A stretch of 64,000 nt of DNA from Neisseriales bacterium (GTDB lineage Bacteria; Pseudomonadota; Gammaproteobacteria; Burkholderiales; Q3-R57-64), in NCBI GenBank assembly GCA_016699915.1, contig CP064990.1, positions 682,001 through 746,000 of the forward strand, written 5' to 3'. Below are positions 19,888-29,565 of the stretch, piece after piece. Below the pieces are notes generated by a model. It did not search any database and had not been told where the DNA came from. It saw nothing but the letters and a program-made list of their open reading frames with translations. How positions within the stretch are numbered: position 1 is the stretch's first letter; each line of letters begins with the position of its first letter. The position numbers and the translations under genes are program-made.

Positions 19888-21015
19888 CTACGAATCCGCC
19901 ACAGATCCAGTTAATTGATCATATAAAGCAAAGAGTTTATGGGATTCCATTTCCCAATTATATTGCTTTAACACGGCTTGTCGACCCGCATCACCCATAG
20001 CTTTAGCCATTTTAGGGTTATCCAATAATTGACGAATCGCCTGTGCAATGGCTTGCGCATCAGAAGGATCAACCAGTAACCCGCACTGCGCCTGCTCAAC
20101 AATACTACGCCATAGCGGAAAATCAGACACAATAACTGGTAAACCAACTGCCATATATTCGAACAATTTGATTGGCAACGCCAAAAGATGGTTCGGTGTT
20201 GGTAAAAGCGTTACGACGCCCACCTTAACACGCATCAATATATTCATGATACCTTGGCGATTCACTACGCCTAATTCATGCACCCAGCACCAACCCGCTT
20301 TCTTCACCAACTGCTCATGAAGCATCGGTTCGCTCCATAGTCCAGCCAATTGCAATGGCACCCTCGCCTGATGAATCGCCTCAATCAGTATGTTGATACC
20401 CCGAATAGATGAAATGCTTCCTATATAACAGATTTCGTTTTTTCGCTTTGACCAAGCAACGGGCTTACCCAATTCAGTGAGTAAAGGATAATTGCGAAGT
20501 AAAATGGTAGGGTTTTTAATTCGCCTAAAGCGATCCTGAAGATGAAGAGTAGGCACGACTAAAGCATCAAAGCGCTTTGCAGCATAATGTTCTAAGTGGA
20601 TCCATAAATAGGAGCAAGTTGGGCGTATCCACCGTGGAATCCAATATTTGGTCAATAGCTGGCGTGGCACATCCTCATGGATGTCGTAAATGACTCGGTA
20701 CCCTAATTTTTTAAGCCACAACGCCATGATGATCAGTTCTGGGTCATGGAAGTGTACTAAACAAGAGCCTAATGAACGAACCGCTTGAAACAAGCGATAT
20801 ATCGTATAAGTCATGCGCATCAAGCGTCCGCCACGAGCAAAACACCCAACATCCACAATCGTGACACCCTGACATTGTCCATTACCTTTTCCATCAGCAA
20901 CGAACAAAGTCACTGCATAACCTGCTCGTGCTAACGTTACGCATTCTTTAGTAAAGATACGCACATCATTTCTTGGGTGAACAGACGTCACATGCACAAC
21001 CGTTTTACGTTGCAT
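19888..21015 (-). CDS. Glycosyltransferase, GT4 family
   Basis: 375-residue GT-B enzyme. The N-terminus VVHVTSVHPRNDVRIFTKEC is typical of a group of polysaccharide GT4 proteins. HFHDPELIIMALWLKKLGYR and YDIHEDVPRQLL follow. The sugar-nucleotide half has CYIGSISSIRGINILIEAI and the acidic motif region LPIKLFEYMAVGLPVIVSDF. It ends with the usual amphipathic C-terminal helix. It sits 21 bp downstream of the third GT4 gene in the same orientation, consistent with one operon. Confidence 0.87.
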   Translation of the reverse strand: MQRKTVVHVTSVHPRNDVRIFTKECVTLARAGYAVTLFVADGKGNGQCQGVTIVDVGCFARGGRLMRMTYTIYRLFQAVRSLGSCLVHFHDPELIIMALWLKKLGYRVIYDIHEDVPRQLLTKYWIPRWIRPTCSYLWIHLEHYAAKRFDALVVPTLHLQDRFRRIKNPTILLRNYPLLTELGKPVAWSKRKNEICYIGSISSIRGINILIEAIHQARVPLQLAGLWSEPMLHEQLVKKAGWCWVHELGVVNRQGIMNILMRVKVGVVTLLPTPNHLLALPIKLFEYMAVGLPVIVSDFPLWRSIVEQAQCGLLVDPSDAQAIAQAIRQLLDNPKMAKAMGDAGRQAVLKQYNWEMESHKLFALYDQLTGSVADS

Positions 21016-21036
21016 CGTTTGTTCCTTGAGCTCTCA

Positions 21037-22131
21037 TCAAATCGAACAAAGTTCGTGATAGATAGCTACAAAACGTTGGATAGACTGGCTACGTAAGCCT
21101 GAAGCGCGAACGATCTGTCGGTTCATCAAAATTAATCGATCCATTCGTGCACTATTTTTGGTCAGCATGATAGCACGCAAGATACTATTCGATAATCCCA
21201 TTAGGTCAGTATGCGGATGAACAATACCATTTACACCGTCTCGTATCACTTCTACATTACCCGCAATATTCGATACCACCGGAATACAACCATATGCCAT
21301 TGCCTCCGACAAACTTAGACTCACCGCATCAGAATTGGGCACGCTCACAAAAATAGCAGCCGATTGATAAAGTTTATTTAACGCTTGTTCGCTAACCATT
21401 CCGATAAACTGCACCTGTTTAAGTTGGAGTGCTTGAGCTAAGTTTTTTAGTATAACTGTTTGATGACCCTCCCCAGCGATAAGCAGCAGCCAATCTGGAT
21501 GTACTGCTTCTACCCGCTGCCAAGCACGTAAAATAGCATCAATACGGTAAAGTGGTTTATGTAAACGATTGGACAAAACATATTGGCGTTTTGAAAAACT
21601 CCGATTGGGCATCGAAACACCAAAATTCAGGACAGACAACCTATCTGATTTGAGCAATAACGGGCTGACAATCCTTGCCATTTCATAAGAAGCTACGGTT
21701 ACATAATCAACATGCTTTAGATATTTTTTTAAGAGTTGGTATTGCCACCACACGGATTTAGCTTGTAAGACATCCGAACCATAGCAAGTTAGTAAGGTCG
21801 TAATCTTCATTGCGCTAGTTGCTTGCAACATATGCCAAGCAATGCTGTTGGCTTGATGAATATGTAATACTGTTGGTACAGATTGCTTCAATAAATCCGG
21901 CCAGTACTGTAAAAGCCAAGCACGAATGCGTTGTGGCAGATTGTATGCTGAAAAAGTAAATGAAACAGGTAGCTGTGCTTCTAAATTGGCGGGTCGGTAA
22001 CAAGACGGTATATCACCTCCACCAACGAGCAAAATAGTCTTCACATGAGGGGCAATATATCGTAAATATCGCCAAGTATGAATCGAAACAGAACCCGCCA
22101 AAATCAGCCGAATGTTCTTTTTGTGCATCAT
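21037..22131 (-). CDS. Glycosyltransferase, GT4 family
   Basis: 364-residue GT-B protein starting MMHKKNIRLILAGSVSIHTW. LTCYGSDVLQ in the acceptor domain, WLLLIAGEGHQ and FIGMVSEQALNKLYQSAAIF in the donor domain, and SLSEAMAYGCIPVVSNIAGN as the GT4 acidic motif support the call. It has a closer resemblance to capsule and O-antigen enzymes than to sucrose or trehalose enzymes, by context only. It lies between the flippase and the second GT4 gene. Confidence 0.85.
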   Translation of the reverse strand: MMHKKNIRLILAGSVSIHTWRYLRYIAPHVKTILLVGGGDIPSCYRPANLEAQLPVSFTFSAYNLPQRIRAWLLQYWPDLLKQSVPTVLHIHQANSIAWHMLQATSAMKITTLLTCYGSDVLQAKSVWWQYQLLKKYLKHVDYVTVASYEMARIVSPLLLKSDRLSVLNFGVSMPNRSFSKRQYVLSNRLHKPLYRIDAILRAWQRVEAVHPDWLLLIAGEGHQTVILKNLAQALQLKQVQFIGMVSEQALNKLYQSAAIFVSVPNSDAVSLSLSEAMAYGCIPVVSNIAGNVEVIRDGVNGIVHPHTDLMGLSNSILRAIMLTKNSARMDRLILMNRQIVRASGLRSQSIQRFVAIYHELCSI

Positions 22132-22165
22132 GACACAAGAAACAGAAAATGACGGTAATATATTA

Positions 22166-23458
22166 TCATGTTGGATAGCTCAGTGTTGCCCGTTTGGCCA
22201 TACGATATAACCATCCTAAATAGCCGATAAAAAAGATACTTTGTAAGGCCGCAATGAAATATAAAGCAAGCTGTATATCTTGCCATATAAACCAACCGAA
22301 CATCAGTCCGCCAACATGTAGCAAACAACTAAGAACGGTGAAATAAAAAGTCACCTGCTGTTTACCTAATACCAGTGGCAGCATACCCAGTGAAGTCACT
22401 AAAAAGTAACCAACCATATAAGGAGAAAATACAGCAGCCATGGCACCTGCCATTCGCCACACTTCTCCAAACACCCAAACAAATAAAGATTGACCAAAAA
22501 ATACCAATAGCAAAGCAGGAAACAACGATAAAACACATAAAATACAGAGTAATTTAAGATAAAAATGCGCAAGATTACCCTGTGTATGGTATAGCGCCGT
22601 CATTTCTCGATAAGCAATTTGTGCAATAGCTGTGCCAATCAACATAGCGGGCATACGAATAACACGAAGCATTATACCCAATAAGCCAATCATCCATGAA
22701 CCAGAAAGTATCCCAACCAACATAAAGCATAAAGGATCTTGTAGCCCACCGATGAAAGTCTGAGGCATCGTAATAATAGGAAACTTAACATACGCTTTGG
22801 CTTCCGCTTTCATCCCCGCCCAAGTTGATAATTTCCGCCAAGGAAAGCATTGCACCATATCATGCCAGGCATAAGCAATTAATAAAGCCAATTGACCAGT
22901 TATATGGCCTATTAATAGCCCTATACCACCCATGCCAAGATAGCCACCCATGATTTGCGTGATCACCATGACGATAGCCCGAATGATAGGTGCTACAACA
23001 TTAGTATGATCACGCCGCTGGCGATTGTTCCATTGAAAAAAAACCTGTGAAGCCCCTGCTAAGAGTAATGCAAGTGGCAACCATAAAAACCAATCAACCA
23101 TCGCTGGGTCATGTATCCAGCCCGCTAAGATACTGGCTACTACGCTTATTACCAGCATCAACAATAATCCCATGATGCTGTTAATAACGAGTGCTAAAAC
23201 CACTAAATTGCTCGCCCTTTTCTCGTTTTCTGGCAACATTAAAGCCAGTTCATAGCGCCCAGTCATCAGCACGAGTAAATTAGAAAGCCAAGTCGTATAG
23301 ATTGCAAACTGACCAAAGCTTTCGGGATCATAAAGCTTAGTTAAAATGGGTAAAGCAATGAAAATTAATGCTTGCCCAATTAAGGCGCCACTCGACATAG
23401 CGCCAACTGCGCGCACAAAATACCAAGAAAGGCTTTCAGAAAACATCGAGAAATTCAT
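22166..23458 (-). CDS. Polysaccharide flippase (Wzx/MOP superfamily)
   Basis: 430-residue protein with about 12 TM helices, of the polysaccharide-transport family that flips lipid-linked repeat units across the inner membrane. The N-terminal part GALIGQALIFIALPILTKLY, then DPESFGQFAIYTTW, is the common start of this family. QVFFQWNNRQRRDHTNVVAP is another family-typical segment. It is surrounded by glycosyltransferases and a sugar aminotransferase, as expected. No polymerase (Wzy) or ligase is visible nearby, so the glycan may be non-polymeric or completed by distant genes. Confidence 0.82.
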   Translation of the reverse strand: MNFSMFSESLSWYFVRAVGAMSSGALIGQALIFIALPILTKLYDPESFGQFAIYTTWLSNLLVLMTGRYELALMLPENEKRASNLVVLALVINSIMGLLLMLVISVVASILAGWIHDPAMVDWFLWLPLALLLAGASQVFFQWNNRQRRDHTNVVAPIIRAIVMVITQIMGGYLGMGGIGLLIGHITGQLALLIAYAWHDMVQCFPWRKLSTWAGMKAEAKAYVKFPIITMPQTFIGGLQDPLCFMLVGILSGSWMIGLLGIMLRVIRMPAMLIGTAIAQIAYREMTALYHTQGNLAHFYLKLLCILCVLSLFPALLLVFFGQSLFVWVFGEVWRMAGAMAAVFSPYMVGYFLVTSLGMLPLVLGKQQVTFYFTVLSCLLHVGGLMFGWFIWQDIQLALYFIAALQSIFFIGYLGWLYRMAKRATLSYPT

Positions 23459-23510
23459 CGTTACCGATCAACGCTATGAGTCATCGTATGAATAAACCGC
23501 TCCAAAAACT

Positions 23511-24617
23511 TTATCCATGATATCCCACCGCCTCTTTAAGTACTTGAGCAATATACTGTTGTGTTGCAACATCTAAAAAAGGATGCATGGGCAAACTTAA
23601 CACGGTGGTCGAGGCTGCTTCGGTATGAATAAAGGCACGAGAGGATTGTTGAGCCATGCATAACGCGGGTTGTTGATGTAACGGTATCGGATAATGTACC
23701 GCTGTTGGAATACCCTGTTTGGCTAGTACTGCTTGCACATGTGGACGATTATTGATTTGGATAGTGTACTGCGCATAAGCGCTCAGGCAATCTGGTGCTA
23801 TCTGAGGTATCTTCACAAAGCCCTTTAGCAGGGCATCATAATTCTTGGCTACTTGTTGACGAGCCATAATTTCAGCTTCGAAAGTAGGGAATTTAGCCAA
23901 CAAAATAGCAGCTTGTAGTGTATCTAACCGACCATTTAAACCCAAAGTGGTATGGACATAACGCTCGGATTGGCCATGTATACGCATTAAACGCAATTGC
24001 TGTGCTAGGGCTGCATCATTGGTAAAACACATCCCCCCATCCCCATAGCAACCCAATGGCTTTGCAGGATAAAAACTCGTACAACTTATCGTCGCTAAAC
24101 GCCCCGATCGCCTGCCCTTATATTGTCCACCAAAACTTTGTGCCGCATCTTCAATAACTGCCAAACCATGCTCTTGCGCAATCGCATTGATTGCATCAAA
24201 ATCAGCGCATTGCCCATATAAATTCACCACCATAATCGCTTTTGTGCGTGGCGTAATGGCTGACGCAATGTTTTTTGGATCCATGTTGTAGCTTATCGGA
24301 TCAATATCAACATAAATAGGCGTAGCGCCTAATAAAGCAATGGTTTCAGCTGTTGATATAAAAGTAAAAGGTGTTGTAATTACTTCGTCGCCTGATCCAA
24401 TATTCAGTGCCATCAGTGCCATCTGTAAAGCGGTTGTACCGTCTGATACACCAACAGCATACTTGGTTTGAACAAAATCCGCTAAAGTAGCTTCAAGCTC
24501 AGCAACTTCTGGACCTAAAATATATTGCCCATGATTTAAAACTTGTTGGATGCGCTCATCAATAACAGCTTTAAGTTGCTGATATTGTGTTGCCAGGTCA
24601 GTCAATGCGACGGTCAT
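23511..24617 (-). CDS. DegT/DnrJ/EryC1-type sugar aminotransferase (WbpE-like)
   Basis: PLP-dependent enzyme adding an amino group to a keto-sugar nucleotide. From ATG 24617 it has 368 residues; the upstream TTG (24641) adds eight residues with no support. The PLP lysine is K186 in TSFYPAKPLGCYGDGG, and the ring-stacking/Asp motif is EDAAQSFGG. That lysine motif is especially like WbpE/WlbC enzymes that make UDP-2,3-diacetamido-glucuronate precursors. The rest of such a pathway (WbpA, B, D) is not in the window, so the exact sugar is uncertain. It heads the polysaccharide genes after recQ. Confidence 0.88.
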   Translation of the reverse strand: MTVALTDLATQYQQLKAVIDERIQQVLNHGQYILGPEVAELEATLADFVQTKYAVGVSDGTTALQMALMALNIGSGDEVITTPFTFISTAETIALLGATPIYVDIDPISYNMDPKNIASAITPRTKAIMVVNLYGQCADFDAINAIAQEHGLAVIEDAAQSFGGQYKGRRSGRLATISCTSFYPAKPLGCYGDGGMCFTNDAALAQQLRLMRIHGQSERYVHTTLGLNGRLDTLQAAILLAKFPTFEAEIMARQQVAKNYDALLKGFVKIPQIAPDCLSAYAQYTIQINNRPHVQAVLAKQGIPTAVHYPIPLHQQPALCMAQQSSRAFIHTEAASTTVLSLPMHPFLDVATQQYIAQVLKEAVGYHG

Positions 24618-24720
24618 GATTTGAGCTAAAGAAGATTGCAAATATTCGCATTATAAACTGTTTCGATCCACAACATCGGCATTGCAACACTACGGATGTA
24701 ACTCATACCTAAGCTGCTTT

Positions 24721-26508
24721 TTAAACAGCAAGCAAAATAGCTAATAATGCTTCACCATAACGCGCTAACTTTGTTTTGCCAATACCGTATATATGCATTA
24801 ATCCAGCCAGATTGGTTGGTCTTTTCTCAACTAATTCACGTAAGGTGCGATCTGAAAAAATGACATAAGTAGGCACCTGTTGATTTGCAACGATCCGAGA
24901 TCGCCAAGCACGTAAAGCTTCCCATAAACGCTCTTGTCGCTCAGAGCGCAACCATATACTCGCTCCTTTCGTCTGATCTTTGCCATCAAAAATTGACAAT
25001 TTCGCTGTGACGGTTGCTTGACGTTTTAAGACAGAACGACTTTTTTCAAGCAGGTACAATGCTTGGTTCGTGGTAACTTCCACATCCAATAGTTCTTGTG
25101 CAATCAACTGCCGAATGAGTGCACGCCAAGTTTTCTCGCTGATAGTCTTACCCATACCATAAGTTGATAATTGGTCATGGCGATGAAAGGCTACAAGTGG
25201 CGTACGGTTACCGCGTAATATATCAACAATATGTTGTGCTGAAAAAGATTGTTTGGCACGATAAATGCAGGACATCAACTGCTGCGCAGCAACCGTTGCG
25301 TCAACCGTTTTCGGTTGACGCAAACAATTATCGCAGTACCCGCAAGGCTCACTTGCCTCACAAAAATAGCGCAAAATATATTGACGGCGACAACCAGTAT
25401 ATTCGCAAAAAGCTAAAACTGCTTTGAGCCGATTCAACTCAATCTGTTTGATGTGAGCTGTTTGCGACTTAACGATTTGCCCTTTGAGTTGTATAAAATC
25501 ATTGAGCCCGTAGCATAACCAGCTTGTTGCTGGTAATTCATCGCGACCAGCCCGACCGGATTCTTGATAGAAATTTTCCATGCTCTTTGGCATATCAAGA
25601 TGTGCTACGAATCGAATATCCGGTTTATCAATCCCTAGACCAAAGGCAACGGTAGCCACCATAATACGATTATCTTGATATAAAAAAGCCCGTTGGTTAA
25701 GGGTTCTGACATCTGGATCTAAACCAGCATGATAAGGCAGTGCATCAATACCGTGCTCACAGAGCCATTGCGTAACTTGATCGACTCTTTTTCGTGATAA
25801 GCAATACACAATACCTGAAGTACCCATAAAACCGCTACGGATAAAATCTAGTAACTGTCTTTTAGCATGATTTTTTTCAACCACCTGATAAAATAAATTA
25901 GGTCGATCAAAACTCGAAACGAATTTTTTAGCAGTAGATAAATCAAGATAATGTACGATATCTTGGCAAGTTTGTTCGTCTGCTGTTGCAGTCAACGCTA
26001 AGCGTGGTACATGCGGATAGCGCTTAGCCAGCACGCCCAACTGCTGATATTCGTGTCGAAAATAATATCCCCATTGGCTGACACAATGCGCTTCATCAAT
26101 CGCAAAAAGCGCAATAGATAGCTGATCAAGCAATTTTAAAAAAGCGGGCATCAGGAGTCGCTCTGGCGCAACATATAACAACGTTAACTGATTTTTACGT
26201 ATTGCTTGAAAGACAGACTCTATATCAGTCAAAACCATTGAAGAATGCAAGCAAGCTGCCTTAATACCCAACTCCGTTAAAGCGGCAACTTGATTTTGCA
26301 TTAAAGCAATAAGGGGTGATATCACAATCGTAATACCTGATCTAATCAGTGCTGGCAACTGGTAGCATAGCGATTTACCGCCACCCGTTGACATTAATGC
26401 TAAAGCATGTCCTCCCGATAGTACTTGCTCAATAATGGCCGCTTGGTCACCACGGAAGGCTGCATAACCAAAAGTTTCTTGTAAAATGGCTAATGCGCGA
26501 TCTTTCAT
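24721..26508 (-). CDS. recQ: ATP-dependent DNA helicase RecQ
   Basis: 595-residue 3'-5' helicase of RecF-pathway recombination and fork repair. Motif I TGGGKS is at 41-46 and motif II DEAH at 138-141. The zinc-binding region CRRQYILRYFCEASEPCGYCDNC follows motif VI (QESGRAGRDELPA), and a C-terminal HRDC domain covers the last ~75 residues. Length is normal. Oddity: the aromatic-rich loop after DEAH reads SQWGYYFRHEY, where the near-universal form is SQWGHDFRPEY, so three otherwise conserved residues are changed while W146, F150 and R151 are kept. It lies between xerC and the aminotransferase on the same strand. Confidence 0.95.
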   Translation of the reverse strand: MKDRALAILQETFGYAAFRGDQAAIIEQVLSGGHALALMSTGGGKSLCYQLPALIRSGITIVISPLIALMQNQVAALTELGIKAACLHSSMVLTDIESVFQAIRKNQLTLLYVAPERLLMPAFLKLLDQLSIALFAIDEAHCVSQWGYYFRHEYQQLGVLAKRYPHVPRLALTATADEQTCQDIVHYLDLSTAKKFVSSFDRPNLFYQVVEKNHAKRQLLDFIRSGFMGTSGIVYCLSRKRVDQVTQWLCEHGIDALPYHAGLDPDVRTLNQRAFLYQDNRIMVATVAFGLGIDKPDIRFVAHLDMPKSMENFYQESGRAGRDELPATSWLCYGLNDFIQLKGQIVKSQTAHIKQIELNRLKAVLAFCEYTGCRRQYILRYFCEASEPCGYCDNCLRQPKTVDATVAAQQLMSCIYRAKQSFSAQHIVDILRGNRTPLVAFHRHDQLSTYGMGKTISEKTWRALIRQLIAQELLDVEVTTNQALYLLEKSRSVLKRQATVTAKLSIFDGKDQTKGASIWLRSERQERLWEALRAWRSRIVANQQVPTYVIFSDRTLRELVEKRPTNLAGLMHIYGIGKTKLARYGEALLAILLAV

Positions 26509-26544
26509 CTCATAAGCCGTGTATAGATAGAGTTAAATATAGCT

Positions 26545-27438
26545 TTACTGACGATGTTTTTTCTGTAGCCTTGCCCTAGGATGCGTTACATCATAAGTTT
26601 GACTCAGATGCTGGTAATCAAGGCTTGTATAAATCTGTGTACTGGATAAATTCACATGACCAAGCATTTCTTGAACCGCACGTAAATCCCCCGAAGACTG
26701 CAAAAAATGGCTGGCAAAACTATGGCGTAACATATGCGGTGAAACATGCTGTGGTAACCTAGCCAATTTGCTCCAGCGTGCTAGACGATACTGAATTTGG
26801 CGTTGACCTAAGCGATCACCAGCTTGATTTGTAAATAAAGCTGTCTCTTGGATTTTAGCGATACGAAGCGGTAGATACTGCTCAAGTGCATGGACTGCTT
26901 GGCGACCAATAGGTAAAAGTCGCTCTTTATTCCCTTTTCCCACCACAAGCACCAAACGCTCAACAAGATCAACATGGGTGATATCCAACATCACGACTTC
27001 GCTAAGTCGCAGTCCGGAAGAATACATCAACTCAAAGATGGCGCGGTCACGTATAGAGAGTCGATCGGATAGATGCTGTTGATCAAATAAGCGCTGTGTC
27101 ATGTCCACAGGTAACGCTTTGGGTAAACGCCTGCCACCACGCGGTACACGAATCGTTGCACAACAATTCACGCTGATATAGCCATGGTCAACAAGGCAAG
27201 CAAAAAAACCACGCCACGCTGATAACATGCGCCTAAGACTTTTGCTAGACAATGTTTTTCGTAATTGCAGCATGATTTGTTGAATATCCGCTTCTTTCAT
27301 CAAAAGCGGACTGTTGGCTGAGCTACATTGCTCAAGACATATAATATCGCGCCGATAGGCCAAGCAGGTTTTAGGCTGCCTTACTTTTAGCGCCAAAGAT
27401 TGGTCAAAGAGTGCCCTAGCCGCCCGCCAAGTCATCAT
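26545..27438 (-). CDS. xerC: Tyrosine recombinase XerC
   Basis: 297-residue site-specific recombinase that resolves chromosome dimers at dif together with XerD and FtsK. The catalytic set is complete: R144 (SSGLRLSEV), K168 (GKGNKER), H235 and R238 (HMLRHSFASHF), H261 (LGHVNLSSTQIY) and the nucleophile Y270. The N-terminal SAM-like core-binding domain is present. Its ATG overlaps the cca stop by 4 bp. XerC rather than XerD is chosen from overall length and start; this is not fully certain. Confidence 0.88.
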   Translation of the reverse strand: MMTWRAARALFDQSLALKVRQPKTCLAYRRDIICLEQCSSANSPLLMKEADIQQIMLQLRKTLSSKSLRRMLSAWRGFFACLVDHGYISVNCCATIRVPRGGRRLPKALPVDMTQRLFDQQHLSDRLSIRDRAIFELMYSSGLRLSEVVMLDITHVDLVERLVLVVGKGNKERLLPIGRQAVHALEQYLPLRIAKIQETALFTNQAGDRLGQRQIQYRLARWSKLARLPQHVSPHMLRHSFASHFLQSSGDLRAVQEMLGHVNLSSTQIYTSLDYQHLSQTYDVTHPRARLQKKHRQ

Positions 27439-28610
27439 GATAAAAATCCTTGCTTAGCTTGGTACATTGCTTTTAGTCTTGCTTTAAAAATAGCATCCGC
27501 AATATTTTGCGTATTGGTATCGCGCTCTTTCACAAAGCACGCCGTATCCACGTTTTGTGCAGCTTGGAGCAAAACCTGCATCAACTGAATGGATTCATGA
27601 CGACCAGTATCATGGCCAGTATTATGTAAAACGGAAGCGCAAAGCACGCTATGACAAACTTCAAAAAGCGACGTAATATCAGAATTGGCTTGGAAGGCTC
27701 GTATGCGCTGAAAAAAACGAAGTATGTCGCTAAGATCTACTGAAGCAATCATTCGTATCAGATCAATCATATCCGCACATCGGATTGCTAGGTGCTGACA
27801 GAAATTGGGCACTTTTAGGCGACAAGATATAGCTTGAATTTGCGTACGTAATGTCGCAATAGGTATATCAAAAGTATGCATCACAATTGCGAAGCGTTGC
27901 GCTAACGACATGTTACGAGCCGATGCATCATCCAATGCTTTGAGTTGATACGGCATGAAACCTTGTGAAGTCGCTCTATACCACTTTGCTATTTCCGGTA
28001 ACAAGATAGCTAAAGCGCCACATTGATTAAGCACGCTCAATAATAACAAAGGATATTTTTCCATTAATCCCTTAGCCAGTTCCTGCCAGATACGCTCGGG
28101 AACTAACGCTGTCATTTCATCTGAAGCGACTATTTGTTTCATCAAAGATAGCGTGCTGGGATGGACTGTAAAATTCAACCGTGCAGCAAAACGTGCAACA
28201 CGTAAAACGCGAACAGGATCCTCGACAAAAGCCAAGCTCGTGTGACGCAAGAGCTTATTGGATAAATCCTGTTGCCCACCAAAAGGATCAATAATAACCC
28301 CATTTTTGTCTTCTGCCATGGCATTAATCGTTAAATCGCGTCGCGCCAGATCCTCTTTTAGCGTCACATCGGGTTGCACATGGAAAACAAAACCGCCATA
28401 ACCTGTGGCAACCTTTTTTTCTGTTCTAGCCAAGGCATATTCTTCATGCGTCGTTGGATGCAAAAATACGGGAAAATCTCGCCCGATCGGTTGATAACCT
28501 AGCGCTTTCATCGTCTGTTCGCTTGCTCCAACCACCACATAATCTTTATCTTGTATAGGTAAACCGAGCAATTTATCGCGAACCGATCCACCCACGGCAT
28601 ATATTTTCAT
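27435..28610 (-). CDS. cca: CCA-adding tRNA nucleotidyltransferase
   Basis: Builds or repairs the 3' CCA of tRNAs. Starting at ATG 28610 the protein begins MKIYAVGGSVRDKLLGLP, exactly where bacterial class II Cca begins, and has 391 residues. The TTG at 28631 adds seven residues and is rejected. The catalytic carboxylate motif is in QDKDYVVVG, followed by RRDLTINAMA and the DPVRVLRVARFAARL motif. The C-terminal region is weakly conserved and I see no clear HD phosphohydrolase motif, unlike E. coli Cca. Translationally coupled to xerC. Confidence 0.93.
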   Translation of the reverse strand: MKIYAVGGSVRDKLLGLPIQDKDYVVVGASEQTMKALGYQPIGRDFPVFLHPTTHEEYALARTEKKVATGYGGFVFHVQPDVTLKEDLARRDLTINAMAEDKNGVIIDPFGGQQDLSNKLLRHTSLAFVEDPVRVLRVARFAARLNFTVHPSTLSLMKQIVASDEMTALVPERIWQELAKGLMEKYPLLLLSVLNQCGALAILLPEIAKWYRATSQGFMPYQLKALDDASARNMSLAQRFAIVMHTFDIPIATLRTQIQAISCRLKVPNFCQHLAIRCADMIDLIRMIASVDLSDILRFFQRIRAFQANSDITSLFEVCHSVLCASVLHNTGHDTGRHESIQLMQVLLQAAQNVDTACFVKERDTNTQNIADAIFKARLKAMYQAKQGFLS

Positions 28611-28810
28611 CACGGCATCGCTTCTGTTCAATCTATTGAACAGCTTAACCTAACATGTTGCATAGATTATTGCAAAATTCCCTGTAAACCAAGATTGCCG
28701 TTAATACATACTTATCTGACAAAAAGAGTAAGCCCTTTGGGCTTGGTCTATGCTAAAATAAAACCATATTGAGACTCAATAATGAACTCAATAAACAAGG
28801 GGTATAACCC

Positions 28811-29536
28811 ATGTCAGGCCACTCCAAATGGGCAAATATTAAGCATAAAAAAGAACGTGCAGATGCCAAACGTGGTCAAATCTTTACACGCCTGATTCGC
28901 GAAATCACTGTTGCTGCCAAAATAGGAGGGTCAGATGTTGACACCAACGCGAGGCTACGTTTAGCAGTTGATAAAGCATATAGCGCCAATATGCCAAAAG
29001 ATACCATTAAACGCGCAATAGATCGTGGCACTGGAAACTTGGAAGACATTAATTATGTCGCATTACGCTATGAAGGTTATGGTGCAGGAGGCGCTGCCGT
29101 GATGGTTGATTGCTTAACAGATAATAAAACGCGTACCGCTGCTAATGTACGACATGTTTTCAGTAAATTTGGTGGTAATATGGGGACCAATGGCTGTGTT
29201 GCTTTTCAATTTATAGAGCAGGGTTATTTATTATTTGCTCCACAAACTGACGAGAATGCATTGCTAGAAACTGCGTTAAATGCAGGCGCAAAAGATCTAC
29301 TCACCCATGAAGACGGCTCATTTGAAGTGCTAATAGAGCCCGATCTTTTCATTAGCGTACGTACGGCACTCGAAAATAACGGACTACAAGCAGCTGACGG
29401 AGAAGTCACATTATGCCCACTGAACAAGACCCCTTTAACAGAAATAGAAAGTAGACAAATACAAAAATTAATTGACGCCTTAGAAGAATTGGAAGACGTA
29501 CAAGAAGTTTATACGACCGCTATGTTAACAAACTAA
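28811..29536 (+). CDS. yebC: YebC/PmpR (TACO1) family protein
   Basis: 241-residue protein starting [20 protein letters not shown], the family's invariant opening, followed by [17 protein letters not shown]. YebC proteins act as transcription regulators and, as shown more recently for TACO1-type members, help ribosomes through difficult (e.g. polyproline) stretches. AAGGGG precedes the ATG by eight bases. In many proteobacteria it sits by ruvC; here it starts a short plus-strand run with rpiA and phoU. No defect is seen. Confidence 0.95.
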   Translation: MSGHSKWANIKHKKERADAKRGQIFTRLIREITVAAKIGGSDVDTNARLRLAVDKAYSANMPKDTIKRAIDRGTGNLEDINYVALRYEGYGAGGAAVMVDCLTDNKTRTAANVRHVFSKFGGNMGTNGCVAFQFIEQGYLLFAPQTDENALLETALNAGAKDLLTHEDGSFEVLIEPDLFISVRTALENNGLQAADGEVTLCPLNKTPLTEIESRQIQKLIDALEELEDVQEVYTTAMLTN

Positions 29537-29565
29537 TGCAGTCAAATTGAGGAGTTTTAGTAAGC

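Noticed and set aside
24618..24641. TTG-initiated extension of the aminotransferase
   Set aside because: Family members begin at the ATG 24617 segment (VALTDLATQYQQL); the extra residues have no support.
28725..28746. AAGCCC-TTTG-GGCTT hairpin upstream of yebC as a terminator
   Set aside because: Stem is short and no T run follows on either strand.
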